Origin: Brachypterus glaber | Lineage: Eukaryota; Arthropoda; Insecta; Coleoptera; Kateretidae | Direction: 5' to 3' | Assembly (NCBI GenBank): GCA_958510825.1 | Contig: OY294049.1 | Location: 310,001 to 374,000, forward strand | DNA: 64,000 nt | Shown: positions 55,700 to 64,000 of the stretch, in pieces | Numbering within the stretch: the stretch's first letter is position 1 | How the letters are laid out: every line of letters begins with the position of its first letter | Position numbers and translations under genes: made by a program | Notes under the pieces: generated by a model | The model's database searches: none | What the model was told of the DNA's origin: nothing | What the model saw: the letters and a program-made list of their open reading frames with translations, nothing else

Positions 55700-56015
55700 G
55701 CTAAAACCGTTATAAAAAAGTGTCCCAAAATATGTGACGTTTACGATATCAACAATGTTCTCTGCTGGGATCATTGTTGTTATCGTAACCGTTACGGCTG
55801 AAACCGTTACGAAAAGTGTCCCAAAATATGTGACGCTTACGATATCAACAAAGTTCTCGGATGGGATCATTGTTGTTATGTGACGAAAAAGTGTCCCTAA
55901 ATTATGTGACGAAAAAGTTTCCCAAAATTGTGTGACGCAAAATTGTCCCAAAATTTTGTGATGATCCCAGCCGGGAACTTTAAATTTATGTGACGCTTAC
56001 GATATTAAGAAATAT
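55700..56015. repeat. GTCCCAAAATATGTGACG tandem/degenerate repeats
   Basis: Around six copies of GTCCCAAAATTATGTGACG-like phrases plus repeated ACGATATCAACAA and GGGATCATTGTTGTTA blocks with ~100-bp spacing. The overlapping minus-strand ORFs are repeat products. Confidence 0.8.
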
Positions 56016-56714
56016 ACAAGTAAAGAAAACCGTGTCTCCTAACTGGAGGGTTAAAACATATTAATGTTATCACGGCTTTGCTTTACTTGTACAGTAGAAC
56101 ATATTTTCAAAAAATAAATTTTCTACGACCGCTTTAGGATGTAAGCAAATACACACACTTTTCAAACACAGAATGAATCCATTCTAGCTCTAGATATGGT
56201 ATGAACATTCCGTATCAAGAGTTAGAATGAGCACATGTAGTGCCATCTCTTGTGTATAAAAGTAAAGAAAACTGTAGCAAAATTAGCAAAAATATATATA
56301 TTTTAGCATGAAATATTGAATAATTTAATGCAATTTAAAGTTTTGCGTTAAAATTACATAAAGTTTATTAGTTTTTCTTAATATTTGACCAGGTTTTTAT
56401 CAATTTAGTTCAAAAAATTAAAACTGTTCCATCTATTGTTAAATATTTAAACCTGATATCTGTTACAACAATCTGAAATAACCTTCCATTTTTGCATTAT
56501 AATTTGTAAATATGTGCTAAAATTAAATAAAAATCTTTTTTAAGTACTGCTTTGATAAAATTATTAAATAACATTAATTGCTTTATTTAAAAATGTGTTT
56601 TGTTGCATTTACAATGTCGAGTTACAAAAAACATGGTTTTTAACCTTGTCCTCAGTTTAAAGCCATACAGAGTTTCATATTTGCAGTGGAAGAAAAAGTA
56701 TATGCTACAACAAG
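56016..56714. other. Intron 3 DNA, nothing supported
   Basis: No coding or structural feature visible. Confidence 0.35.
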
Positions 56715-56810
56715 TATGGAATAGTCATTCCACGCTCGCGGGACCGTCATACTCGACTACCGGCTCGTATGACAAACTTTCCGCTCGCGCGGAATATTGT
56801 CTATTCCATA
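56715..56810. repeat. CpG-loop hairpin (family 3)
   Basis: TATGGAATAG pairs with CTATTCCATA, ATTCCACGCTCGCGGG… with …CCGCTCGCGCGGAAT, and GTCATACTCGA with TCGTATGAC around CTACCGGC. It lies 60 bp from exon 3. Confidence 0.9.
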
Positions 56811-56869
56811 TTAGTTATAGAATATAGTATTTTCTTTTTGTGTGGCTGTGTTGTTGATCTGCACTTTAC

Positions 56870-57078
56870 CTTTCTTAAAACTTGTCAATCTAGGATGCGA
56901 TCGTAGTATATCTTCAATTGTTTCAGTAGCAGGAACAATGACATCTTCAGTCATGTGAGTGATACCGTTTTTGGCAAAATTGTTCATCTTTTTCACTCTG
57001 GCACAGTTAACTGTGATCATCCTGTCGTAGGTTTGAGTGGGGTATATGTTGATGCGAAGAGAGTTGTTATTATTTTCG
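56870..57078 (-). CDS. mfas: Fasciclin-like gene exon 3: end of FAS1-1, start of FAS1-2
   Basis: The acceptor TTTTGATTTCAG precedes 57078 and two bases from exon 2 complete a Ser codon; donor GTAAAG (phase 1). Encodes INIYPTQTYDRMITVNCARV, the H2-type motif NGITHMTEDVIVP, and TIEDILRSHPRLTSFKK that opens FAS1-2. Intact. Confidence 0.95.
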
Positions 57079-57099
57079 CTGAAATCAAAATTTTTTTGT

Positions 57100-57865
57100 T
57101 TTTAAAGAGCATGACATATCAATAGGATAAAAAATAGGAGAACAAAAAAGACTTGGAGTGGATTAAAAGTGATTAAGATTATTTGTTGAACATGTTGCTT
57201 TCCAATTTTGAAACTTTTAAAAATTTTGAGAAAGCCTTTTTAAAAAGCCTGTTATAATAACTCAGTAACGTTAAAGGAGATAAAACAAATTGGAACACTC
57301 TAACAACATAATAATCAGAGCCCGCGCAATTGCAAAACTATTAGTCACCTTACATCTTATTTTATAGCTTTTATCATCGATACATTGGCGTTACGTTGTG
57401 GTTTTTTTTTAATAATTTTTTTTCATAATATCCCTATTTATTCTACCTATGAATTTAAAGTTTCCATGTTTTAAGTTGGGTATTTTTTTAACTAATATTG
57501 AGTCGCCGAATCTAAATTTGTCCTCGGAATATTTTTATCTCCCATGATTTTAGAACAAAAGAGGGATAAAATAATGATTTTAACATTTTTATCTCATTTT
57601 TCTCAGAAAACTTAGGTAATAGAAATATTCTGAGACCAGATTCGGTTTCAGCGACCCAAAATTAGTTAAAAAACATATGACTCCAATCAGGGCAAAAAAC
57701 CGTGTTGCCTAGTGTAATTAGGCAGTTTTTTACTAAATACTATAGCAGCCATAATTTTAGATTCTCAATTTCGGATATCTTAGTATCTTAAGTAATTTTC
57801 TCTTTTTTAGAATTTTGTATCTTAGTTTGTTTTATCATTATAATAATAATAATTCATAGATCAAA
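57100..57865. other. Intron 2 DNA
   Basis: Only a degraded GATTCGGTTTCAGCGACCCA phrase (57640) related to the 4461 palindrome; otherwise nothing supported. Confidence 0.35.
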
Positions 57866-57871
57866 ACTTAA

Positions 57872-58290
57872 GACAGACCAAAATATTCATAAAGTATGAA
57901 CCTGAACGAACAAGAAAGATACTCAATCTCAGCAAGACGGACCTAAAGACCTATACCGGACACTGCCCGTTAGGATATCATCTTAAAAAAATGGGAAAAT
58001 CTGAAATCGACACTGCACCAGAAACGGCCGAACACATGATGTGCTTCTGCCAAGCCATTGCTCGCAAAAGGCTACAATATCTAGAACAGGTATACCCAAG
58101 ACCTGCAGATATATCCAAAGTAGCCCCCAAAAATCTCAGGCTTCGTTGGCCTAAAGTTTGATGTGGACTAAATTGTAAAGGGCATTCACAATAGATCTCT
58201 TTGGTCGCAATGATTTGAAAGGCAGTATCTTACCTCACAACTCCACTTATATTGTATTGTATTGTGTATATTGTATTGTATCCGAAATTA
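57872..58290 (+). pseudogene. LINE RNase H-region C-terminal fragment, antisense in intron 2
   Basis: Reads FIKYEPERTRKILNLSKTDL, TYTGHCPLGYHLKKMG, ETAEHMMCFCQAIARKRLQY and stops at 58158, the TGHC…H…ETxEHxxCxC zinc-like tail after the RNase H domain of I/LOA/R1-type LINEs. A TATTG-rich tail follows (58245-58281). Severely 5'-truncated. A fourth LINE family in the window. Confidence 0.85.
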
Positions 58291-58431
58291 GACAACTTTC
58301 TGCTTTTTACGTTAGAAATTTGTAAAATGTTTATGTTTTCAAATTGCTTAATTATGACTGGTGGATCAACTTAACCAGTATCTTAACTAACCCAATACAT
58401 AAACACAAAATTTTATAAAATAAACAAGCAA

Positions 58432-59349
58432 TTGAGCACAAAACTCCCGGCTTACTTGAAACAATTCCTTGTTATGTACGCGGACGACACGTCTTTACTA
58501 ATATCTTTTAAATCTGAAGATCATCTTAATCAATATCTAGTCTTAGTTTGTGATCAACTCTCAAACTGGTTCAACGCAAACAGTCTCTTTTTGAACGTAT
58601 CCAAAACTTCATACATGCGTTTTCATACTATTCAAAACAGAAATGTTAAACAAGTCAGCCTCTCAATTAATAACACTAAGTTGGAACATACTAATTGTGT
58701 CTCATTCCTAGGTATATCTTTCGATGATACACTCACTTGGAAAATACATAGTCAAAAGCTTATTAAGCATGTAAGTTCAATTTGCTTTCAGGTAAGATCC
58801 CTGAAACGCATTCTAACAATCCCTCAACTCGTTATGTTCTATCATGCTCATGTGCATTCGAGATTAAGCTATGGTATACTTTTATGGGGCTTATCATCAA
58901 ATCTTGATGACGTATTTCTAGCTCAAAAACGTATAGTGCGGAACATGGCAGGAGTGGTGTACAACCATCCCTGCACTGAACTTTTTAAAAAATTTAACAT
59001 TTTGCCTCTACCCTGTATTCTAATATTGGAACTCCTAACGTACGTTTTTAAACATAAAGCTGAATATAACAGAAACAATTTAGTACATAATCACCATACT
59101 AAGAATGAAAATAATATTCATATTCCTTTTAAACGACTCCAACTAACTTATGACAAGTCTCCTTTTATAAAAGGTGCTAAGCTATTTAATATGTTACCGG
59201 ATGACATCAAAACTTTAAAAAGTATTCACAAATTTAGGAAAAGTATTGTGGGATACCTTATTGAAAATTGCTTTTATAAAGTTAATGACTTTAAATGGTC
59301 AACACCCTCTGGGAACGATGACCTGTCTAAAAATTTTATTTATTATTAA
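58432..59349 (+). pseudogene. LINE reverse transcriptase fragment, open C-terminal half
   Basis: About 305 open codons starting just before FLVMYADDTSLLISFKSED, then SNWFNANSLFLN, VSFLGISFDDTLTW, HAHVHSRLSYGILLWGLSSN, RIVRNMAGVVYNHPC and RLQLTYDKSPFIKGAKLFNM. The catalytic YADD is present, but the fingers/palm N-terminal part and the endonuclease are missing, so it cannot act. Closest relative in the window is copy A, which it resembles along its whole length. Confidence 0.92.
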
Positions 59350-59370
59350 TTTTAATGTTTATGTATGTGT

Positions 59371-59379
59371 ATATATATG

Positions 59380-59425
<46 letters not shown>
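59371..59425. repeat. (AT)n microsatellite
   Basis: About 25 AT units in the 3' UTR of LINE copy B. Confidence 0.95.
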
Positions 59426-59720
59426 GTTTGTATATAACTATAGGTAATGTATGTTATTAATGTATGTTATAAACACCTTGTTAAATAGGTAAATTTTATT
59501 ATGACATGTTCTATAACTGTAAGGTTTTCTTGAACGAAATAAATTATTTGATTTGATTTGATTTGAAATTTAAACGATTTTTGCTGCCATTCAACGGGGA
59601 AAAGCTTTACCGTTAACATAATACAGGATGGAAACCGTCCGAAATTAGGCGCCTTTCCCTACGCTCATGAACGAAAGAACATCTCTCTTTTCCCCGAGGT
59701 CTGATAATAATAAAACGTAC

Positions 59721-59851
59721 CTATAAATTAAGTCCTCGTTGTCGAGTTCTGTGAGGTCTACTAAACCCGCTACAGCGTGACTGAGCACGAAATCCTTCGA
59801 AGAAAGAGTGTTTCTCATGCCACGACGTCTTCTGTCAGCATCCAATGAGTT
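59721..59851 (-). CDS. mfas: Fasciclin-like gene exon 2: middle of FAS1-1
   Basis: The acceptor TTTCATATTGCAG precedes 59851 (phase 0); donor GTACGT after 59721 (phase 2). Encodes NSLDADRRRRGMRNTLSSKD, FVLSHAVAGLVDLTELDNED and LIY. The Arg-rich DRRRRG stretch in a surface region of FAS1-1 could be a basic patch or protease site. Intact. Confidence 0.93.
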
Positions 59852-59865
59852 CTGCAATATGAAAC

Positions 59866-61975
59866 AAGCTAAAATATATATCTACTACAGTAGTTACAGA
59901 TGAATGATATAACTAATTTTTTTTGCGAAGAATTACAAATTTTTCTTAGTGTAGTGCACCCTTTGTCCTTCTCGAACCAAGCGAGAATCTGGAAAAAGGC
60001 GAAAATAAATTAAAAAAATTACAAAAAACGAAAAAATCGAAAAAAATAAATAAACAATCGAAAAAAAAAATATTTGAAAAAAAAACTCAGCCGAGTAAAA
60101 AATTAAAAATTAACAAAAAAAGATTATAAAATTAAAAAAATCATTTTTTTTAATTACTTAGTCAACTGAGTCAAAAATTAAAAATTTACTAAAAATAGAA
60201 AAAAAAAACAAAAATAAATTTCTAAGCCATCTGAGACATTAATTAAAAAAAAAATACAAAAACTAGTCTAAAAATTAAATTAAATAAATATTTTCAATTT
60301 TTGACAAAGGCTGAATACAGATTACAGGTTAAAAATTTGAAAAAAAAAACAATTTGTTTGGAAAAATTGACTAAATAATTGGGTCAAAAATTAAAAAAGA
60401 ATTTCAAAAAAATGAAATTAATTTTTTCCAATTTTTAACTAAGGCTGGATTAAGATTATAGGTTAAAATTAAAAAAAAAACAATCTTTTTCGAAAAAATT
60501 AGAAAAATTACAACTTTTTTGCAAAAAGTGACAAATTTTTCAGTGTAGTCCTTTTCGAACGCGAAAATTGCGAAATTTACCAAAAATTACGACAAAAATT
60601 GTCAAATAAATCACTTATTTTTTGTGATTTTTTATTTAATCTGAACACGAAAATGCTATAATTTTGAAAAAAATCGAAAATATTACTTAAAAATTTCAGG
60701 AAAATCGACTGTTTTTTGAAAAAAACAATTCAACAGGTAAAATTTGAAAAAATTTACAATAAATAAAAAAAACGATATTTTTTAATAACTTAGTCAACTA
60801 AGCCAAAAATTAAAAAAAAAATCCTCCCAAAATTAGGCAGATTTTTGAATTTTGCCAAAAAGACCAAGCTGAGGGCTGGGCGTGAACTGAGCCAAAATGT
60901 TTTTAAAAAATTAAAAAAAAAACAAAATTAGTCCAAGTAGACCAAGGTGTCACATCGAGGGCTTTTACACTTAAAAAAAAACGTCAAAATTTGAAGAAAA
61001 AAACGACTTTTTTGCGTTAAGTAAGTAATATTTCAGTCAGCATGGTGATTCCTTGGTCATTTTGAAACCCGAAAATTAAAAAACAATAATAATAGTCACC
61101 CAAACCAATAATTAAAAAAAAGAACCCAAAATAAGGCCGTTTTTGAAAATTTGCCAACTGGACCAAGGTGTCGCACAGAGAGTTCGCACACTTGAAAAAC
61201 CATCAAAATAAAACAAAAATAAAAAATGTGCATTTCAATACTTTTAATTTTAGAATTCTATAATATAAAAGTAAAAAAATAGGCAAAAATAAGTAATATT
61301 TGCCAGTCTGGTTATTCCTTGGTCATTTTCAAACTCGAAAATTAAAAAAAAAAAAAACGAAAAAAATTTTTTTTTAAGGTTTGTTATAAAACTTGTGAAA
61401 CTGCCGAGTGGCTCGGTTTCCCTAGGCTGAATAATTTTAAGGCAAAAACACCGAAATTTTAATGCGAAACAAAAATTATAAAAAATCAAAAAAAAAATAT
61501 TTTAAAAATTACCCAGTCATCTGTGCCAAAAATTAAAAAAACTTACAAAAAATAGTCTAAAAATTAAATTAAATAAAGTCTTACAATTTTTTGACAAAGG
61601 CTGAATACAGATTACAGGTTCAAAATTTGATAAAATAATTTTTTTCGAAAAATTTCCTAGCGAACTGAGAAATAGAAATAATAATTCAAAAATCACATCA
61701 AATGGAATTTTCCAATTTCGTCTTTTCACAATTTTTTAAAGAAATTTAAAATTTTTGCCACGGTTTACCAAAATACAAACTGTAAAATTTTTAGTATGGT
61801 TAATTGACAATTTTTAAAATGGAAAATTTTGAACCTTTTTATGTTTTTTTTTTTTTAATTTTATTTGATTTACTTTTTAAATTTGGACAAAGGTAAGAAA
61901 AATTATTATATTTTCGTAAAAATTTTGTGTTTTCAAATTTTTTTAAATCACATGTATGCAGCCCTTAAAAAAACG
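59866..61975. other. Intron 1 low-complexity A/T tracts
   Basis: Over 2 kb of AAAATTAAAAA-type sequence with a few recurring phrases (GCTGAATACAGATTACAGGT at 60310 and 61600; CAAAAATTAAAAA) indicating ancient tandem duplication. No ORF or clear element. Confidence 0.5.
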
Positions 61976-62060
61976 CTGATTGCCTGTTTTTTTTATTGAA
62001 TTACTCTATAAAAAATATAAATTTGCCTTTTTTTCATTTTTAATCCAGGAAAAAATATAT

Positions 62061-62116
62061 AAGATCTTGGTATTACCCCCCCCCCACAGAAGAAAAACAT
62101 CTACGCCCTTGATCTT
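62061..62116. mobile_element. End fragment of the CAAGGGCGTAGAT MITE family
   Basis: TATTACCCCCCC…ACATCTACGCCCTTG matches the right end of the 36248 MITE (to 36487). The left end was not found. Confidence 0.55.
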
Positions 62117-62206
62117 TATAGGATTTTTTTTCATATTTTTTAACATAGAATCACCCCTTAAAACTTTTTAACCTATTTCTGAAAAATCATGTATAAAACA
62201 AAAAAA

Positions 62207-62340
62207 CTTATTGTATAAAATATAAAATAAACTGCACAAAATAAAATTGAAAAAATAAACTGTATAAAATAAAAAATAAACTGCATAAAATAAAAAATAA
62301 ACTGTATAAAATAAAAAATAAACTGTATAAAATCAAAAAT
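62207..62340. repeat. ~22-bp minisatellite, about six copies
   Basis: Unit AAACTGTATAAAATAAAAAA, with some copies reading CTGCATAAAATA. Confidence 0.88.
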
Positions 62341-62357
62341 AGTATATTATTTACCAA

Positions 62358-62457
62358 GTGAGAGAAGTTTAACATTTTTGACCTGCGTCAAATTGCGGGA
62401 TGAGCGCGCCAGCGCGAAGCTTGCAAGACGCGGTCTAAAATGTTAAATCTTCACTCA
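62358..62457. repeat. CpG-loop hairpin (family 5)
   Basis: GTGAGAGAAGTTTAACATTTT pairs with AAAATGTTAAATCTTCACTC (one bulge) and GACCTGCGTC with GACGCGGTC; the loop is GAGCGCGCCAGCGCG. Confidence 0.85.
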
Positions 62458-62469
62458 CGTGGAAAGTAT

Positions 62470-63325
62470 AGTATTTTTCCACTAAAAGTACAAATAATTA
62501 GCTATTTATTTATTTATTTTACTAAAATTTAATGAAAAAGCTACTCTCTTTGGTTAATTTTTCTTCAAGTTCTTCCCTCTTCAATACAACTCTGCCTACT
62601 GATTTTAATGAAACGGAAAACCCCACAGTACCCCACATCTTTGATACAAATTCACCTCATACAGAACACTCAGAAACTTAACATAATAATTTAACAGTAA
62701 AAAAGAGAAATATATATATACCAATAACATCACCTGCTCATATAAATATGTCTTGCCGAAATTGTACAATTAACTATAATTTTTATAAAGTAGTTACAAA
62801 ATTAGTAATTACCTTTGTTAAATTTTGTTAATAAATATGTCATTTTAAAAAATAAACAATTTTATTTTAAGGTTATATCAACAAAACACCAGATTATTTT
62901 TGGAGCGCAAATTGCGCAAGGCTTGGAGCAAAACATATGCAACCTATAAAACATTGTAGTTTTACGAGTTGAATATCTAATATATAGGGGACCCCATTGG
63001 GGGTTGTACCTCTAGTAATCTATGATTTACGGTAATCTATGGTTGAATATGATGGACCAATGATTTTCACTACTAATTTAGTTAATATTTTTTAATTTAT
63101 CATGCAATAAATAAATTTGGTGCCTAAAGACACTTGTAAATATCAATATGATTTAATAATTATGTGAAACGTCAGATGCCAAAACAGCTGAATAAAAATT
63201 CATTATTAACCATGGTGCAATTTCATTATTTTTAGAACCTCTGACGTCATAGGTAGAGAAATAATATTTCTACCAATGAAAAGAACACTAATAAAGATAC
63301 GGCTGGTGGTGAAAAAAAAAGTTAC
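62470..63325. other. Intron 1 remainder
   Basis: A + strand stretch at 62532-62681 reads KLLSLVNFSS and TTLPTDFNETENPTVPHIFD then stops; no family recognised, perhaps a transposase tail. Otherwise nothing supported. Confidence 0.3.
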
Positions 63326-63590
63326 CGTATCCTCAATATTTGAATTATATGCATCCATTGCTGATTCAGTGGGAGCAAAAACGGTCATATTTTCAGTGTT
63401 GAATTTCTCTGCCAGGCCAGAATCTTCAATCATTTTTTTAAATTCTTTAATTCCCAAGTCCTCCAAGACGTTCATGAGTGATTTGAGTTCCATTTGTTTG
63501 GTGCACCCAGGCTGGCCGCGCTCACGTCTGAATCCGTAACAGCATTTGTAGGAAACGGTAAAGGTTTTGAAAACGCCATGATTATTGAAT
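63326..63590 (-). CDS. mfas: Fasciclin-like gene exon 1 (of those visible): EMI-like segment and start of FAS1-1
   Basis: The acceptor TTTTTTTAATTTCCAG precedes 63590 and the exon completes a codon from an unseen upstream exon, so the ATG at 63491-63493 is internal. Encodes FKTFTVSYKCCYGFRRERGQ, PGCTKQ, LMNVLEDLGIKEFKKMIEDS and the H1-type motif NMTVFAPTESAMDAY (N-M-T is a possible N-glycosylation site), ending IEDT before GTAACT (phase 0). The SYxCCxGF…GC signature matches the end of the EMI-like module before FAS1-1 in TGFBI/periostin. Confidence 0.93.
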
Positions 63591-64000
63591 CTGGAAATTA
63601 AAAAAAAAAGTTCAAAAAAAATAAAAAAAATAAATTGAAAAAAAAAATGTTTTTTTAAAAATCAAATTTTTTTTTAATTTTTTAAAAGAAAAAAAAAACG
63701 AAAAAGTCAATAGAGATCGTTCCCTTATATTACTTAATTTTTCCTGAAAATTTCGAGTCCATCGGAGAATTCGTTCTTGAGTTATAGTGTTCACAAAAAA
63801 CGTGATAATTTTTATCTAAGTTCTTTAATTCACTTGTTTTTTTTTTGGAAAGGGGGGTGGTGTAATACATCATTTTAAAGCTTATAAAATTATCCATTTA
63901 ACTCCATATTTTTAAATTAAAAAAAAAAATTGGGTTTAAAATGGGGTTGAAAATGGGTATTAATGTCAAAATTCCTTTAAAAAAACAAATAATTTTTTAA
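63591..64000. other. Intron upstream of exon 1; end of a Tc1-like foldback copy
   Basis: Poly(A/T) and a GTTCTTGAGTTATAGTGTTC phrase (GTCY family), then from about 63845 a copy of the 42.7-43.4 kb foldback arm (GGTGTAATACATCATTTTAA, AAATGGGGTTGAAAATGGGT) running off the window. Confidence 0.6.

Larger units (their letters stand above)
58390..59566 (+). mobile_element. 5'-truncated LINE (copy B, same family as copy A), antisense in intron 2
   Basis: Coding from about 58432 to 59349, then a 3' UTR with an (AT)n run and a final (ATTTG)n tail at 59544-59566. Opposite in orientation to the host gene. Confidence 0.9.
42111..63590 (-). other. mfas: Midline fasciclin / TGFBI-like gene, exons 1-8 visible (5' end outside window)
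   Basis: Gene span on the minus strand. Eight exons joined by GT-AG introns with matching phases (0, 2, 1, 1, 1, 0, 1) give about 619 residues: a CC-rich EMI-like segment, four FAS1 domains and a short Gly/Phe-rich tail. Four FAS1 repeats after a Cys-rich module is the layout of TGFBI, periostin and insect midline fasciclin, secreted or membrane-associated adhesion proteins. The symbol mfas is by family and layout, not proven orthology. The signal peptide and promoter lie beyond 63590. Introns range from 272 bp to 4.7 kb and hold most of the repeats listed for this half. Confidence 0.8.

Overview
This window looks like part of an AT-rich, repeat-choked insect nuclear genome. Two host genes can be recognised by protein similarity, both arthropod-type and both intron-containing. 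Everything else is transposable elements, their decayed remains, foldback (palindromic) DNA and tandem repeats. A beetle-like genome is my guess from repeat style only; the sequence does not prove the order.

Host genes. (1) The last coding exon of a Na+/Ca2+ exchanger (Calx/NCX family) lies on the + strand at 11038-11242; its upstream exons are not in the window, so its last intron is at least 11 kb. (2) A secreted four-FAS1-domain protein of the midline fasciclin / TGFBI / periostin type lies on the - strand. Eight exons run from 63590 down to the stop at 42111, with all splice sites and phases consistent (about 620 codons). The 5' exon(s), with the signal peptide, lie beyond the right edge. 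The two genes are convergent and separated by about 31 kb of repeats.

Layout. 1-9.1 kb: a broken non-LTR retrotransposon, a hAT-type MITE, two palindromes, and a second nearly full-length LINE (ORF1 plus endonuclease-RT) whose 3' end carries a 248-bp inverted copy of itself. 9.1-11 kb: nested MITEs in the last Calx intron. 11-20 kb: tandem arrays, a tRNA-derived SINE, several TIR elements. 20-28 kb: two large elements with long inverted ends, one holding an RT fragment and one holding a hAT MITE. 28-38 kb: a palindromic minisatellite, a ~100-bp minisatellite with higher-order duplication, and nested MITEs. 38-42 kb: two MITEs of one end-type, then an ATCGAT-rich array that surrounds a duplicated last exon of the fasciclin gene. 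42-64 kb: the fasciclin gene; its introns hold a self-nested Tc1-like foldback, a TIR element sitting inside a 9-bp microsatellite with a Tc1 transposon nested in it, three antisense LINE fragments, an exon-fragment duplication and several CpG-loop hairpins.

Main things to look at: a group of TIR elements sharing TA|CCCRG...CYGGG|TA ends, each filled with its own short palindromic word; a recurrent ~100-bp three-tier hairpin with a GC-rich loop; and two partial exon duplications inside the fasciclin gene. No CRISPR, rRNA, canonical tRNA or viral gene was seen.
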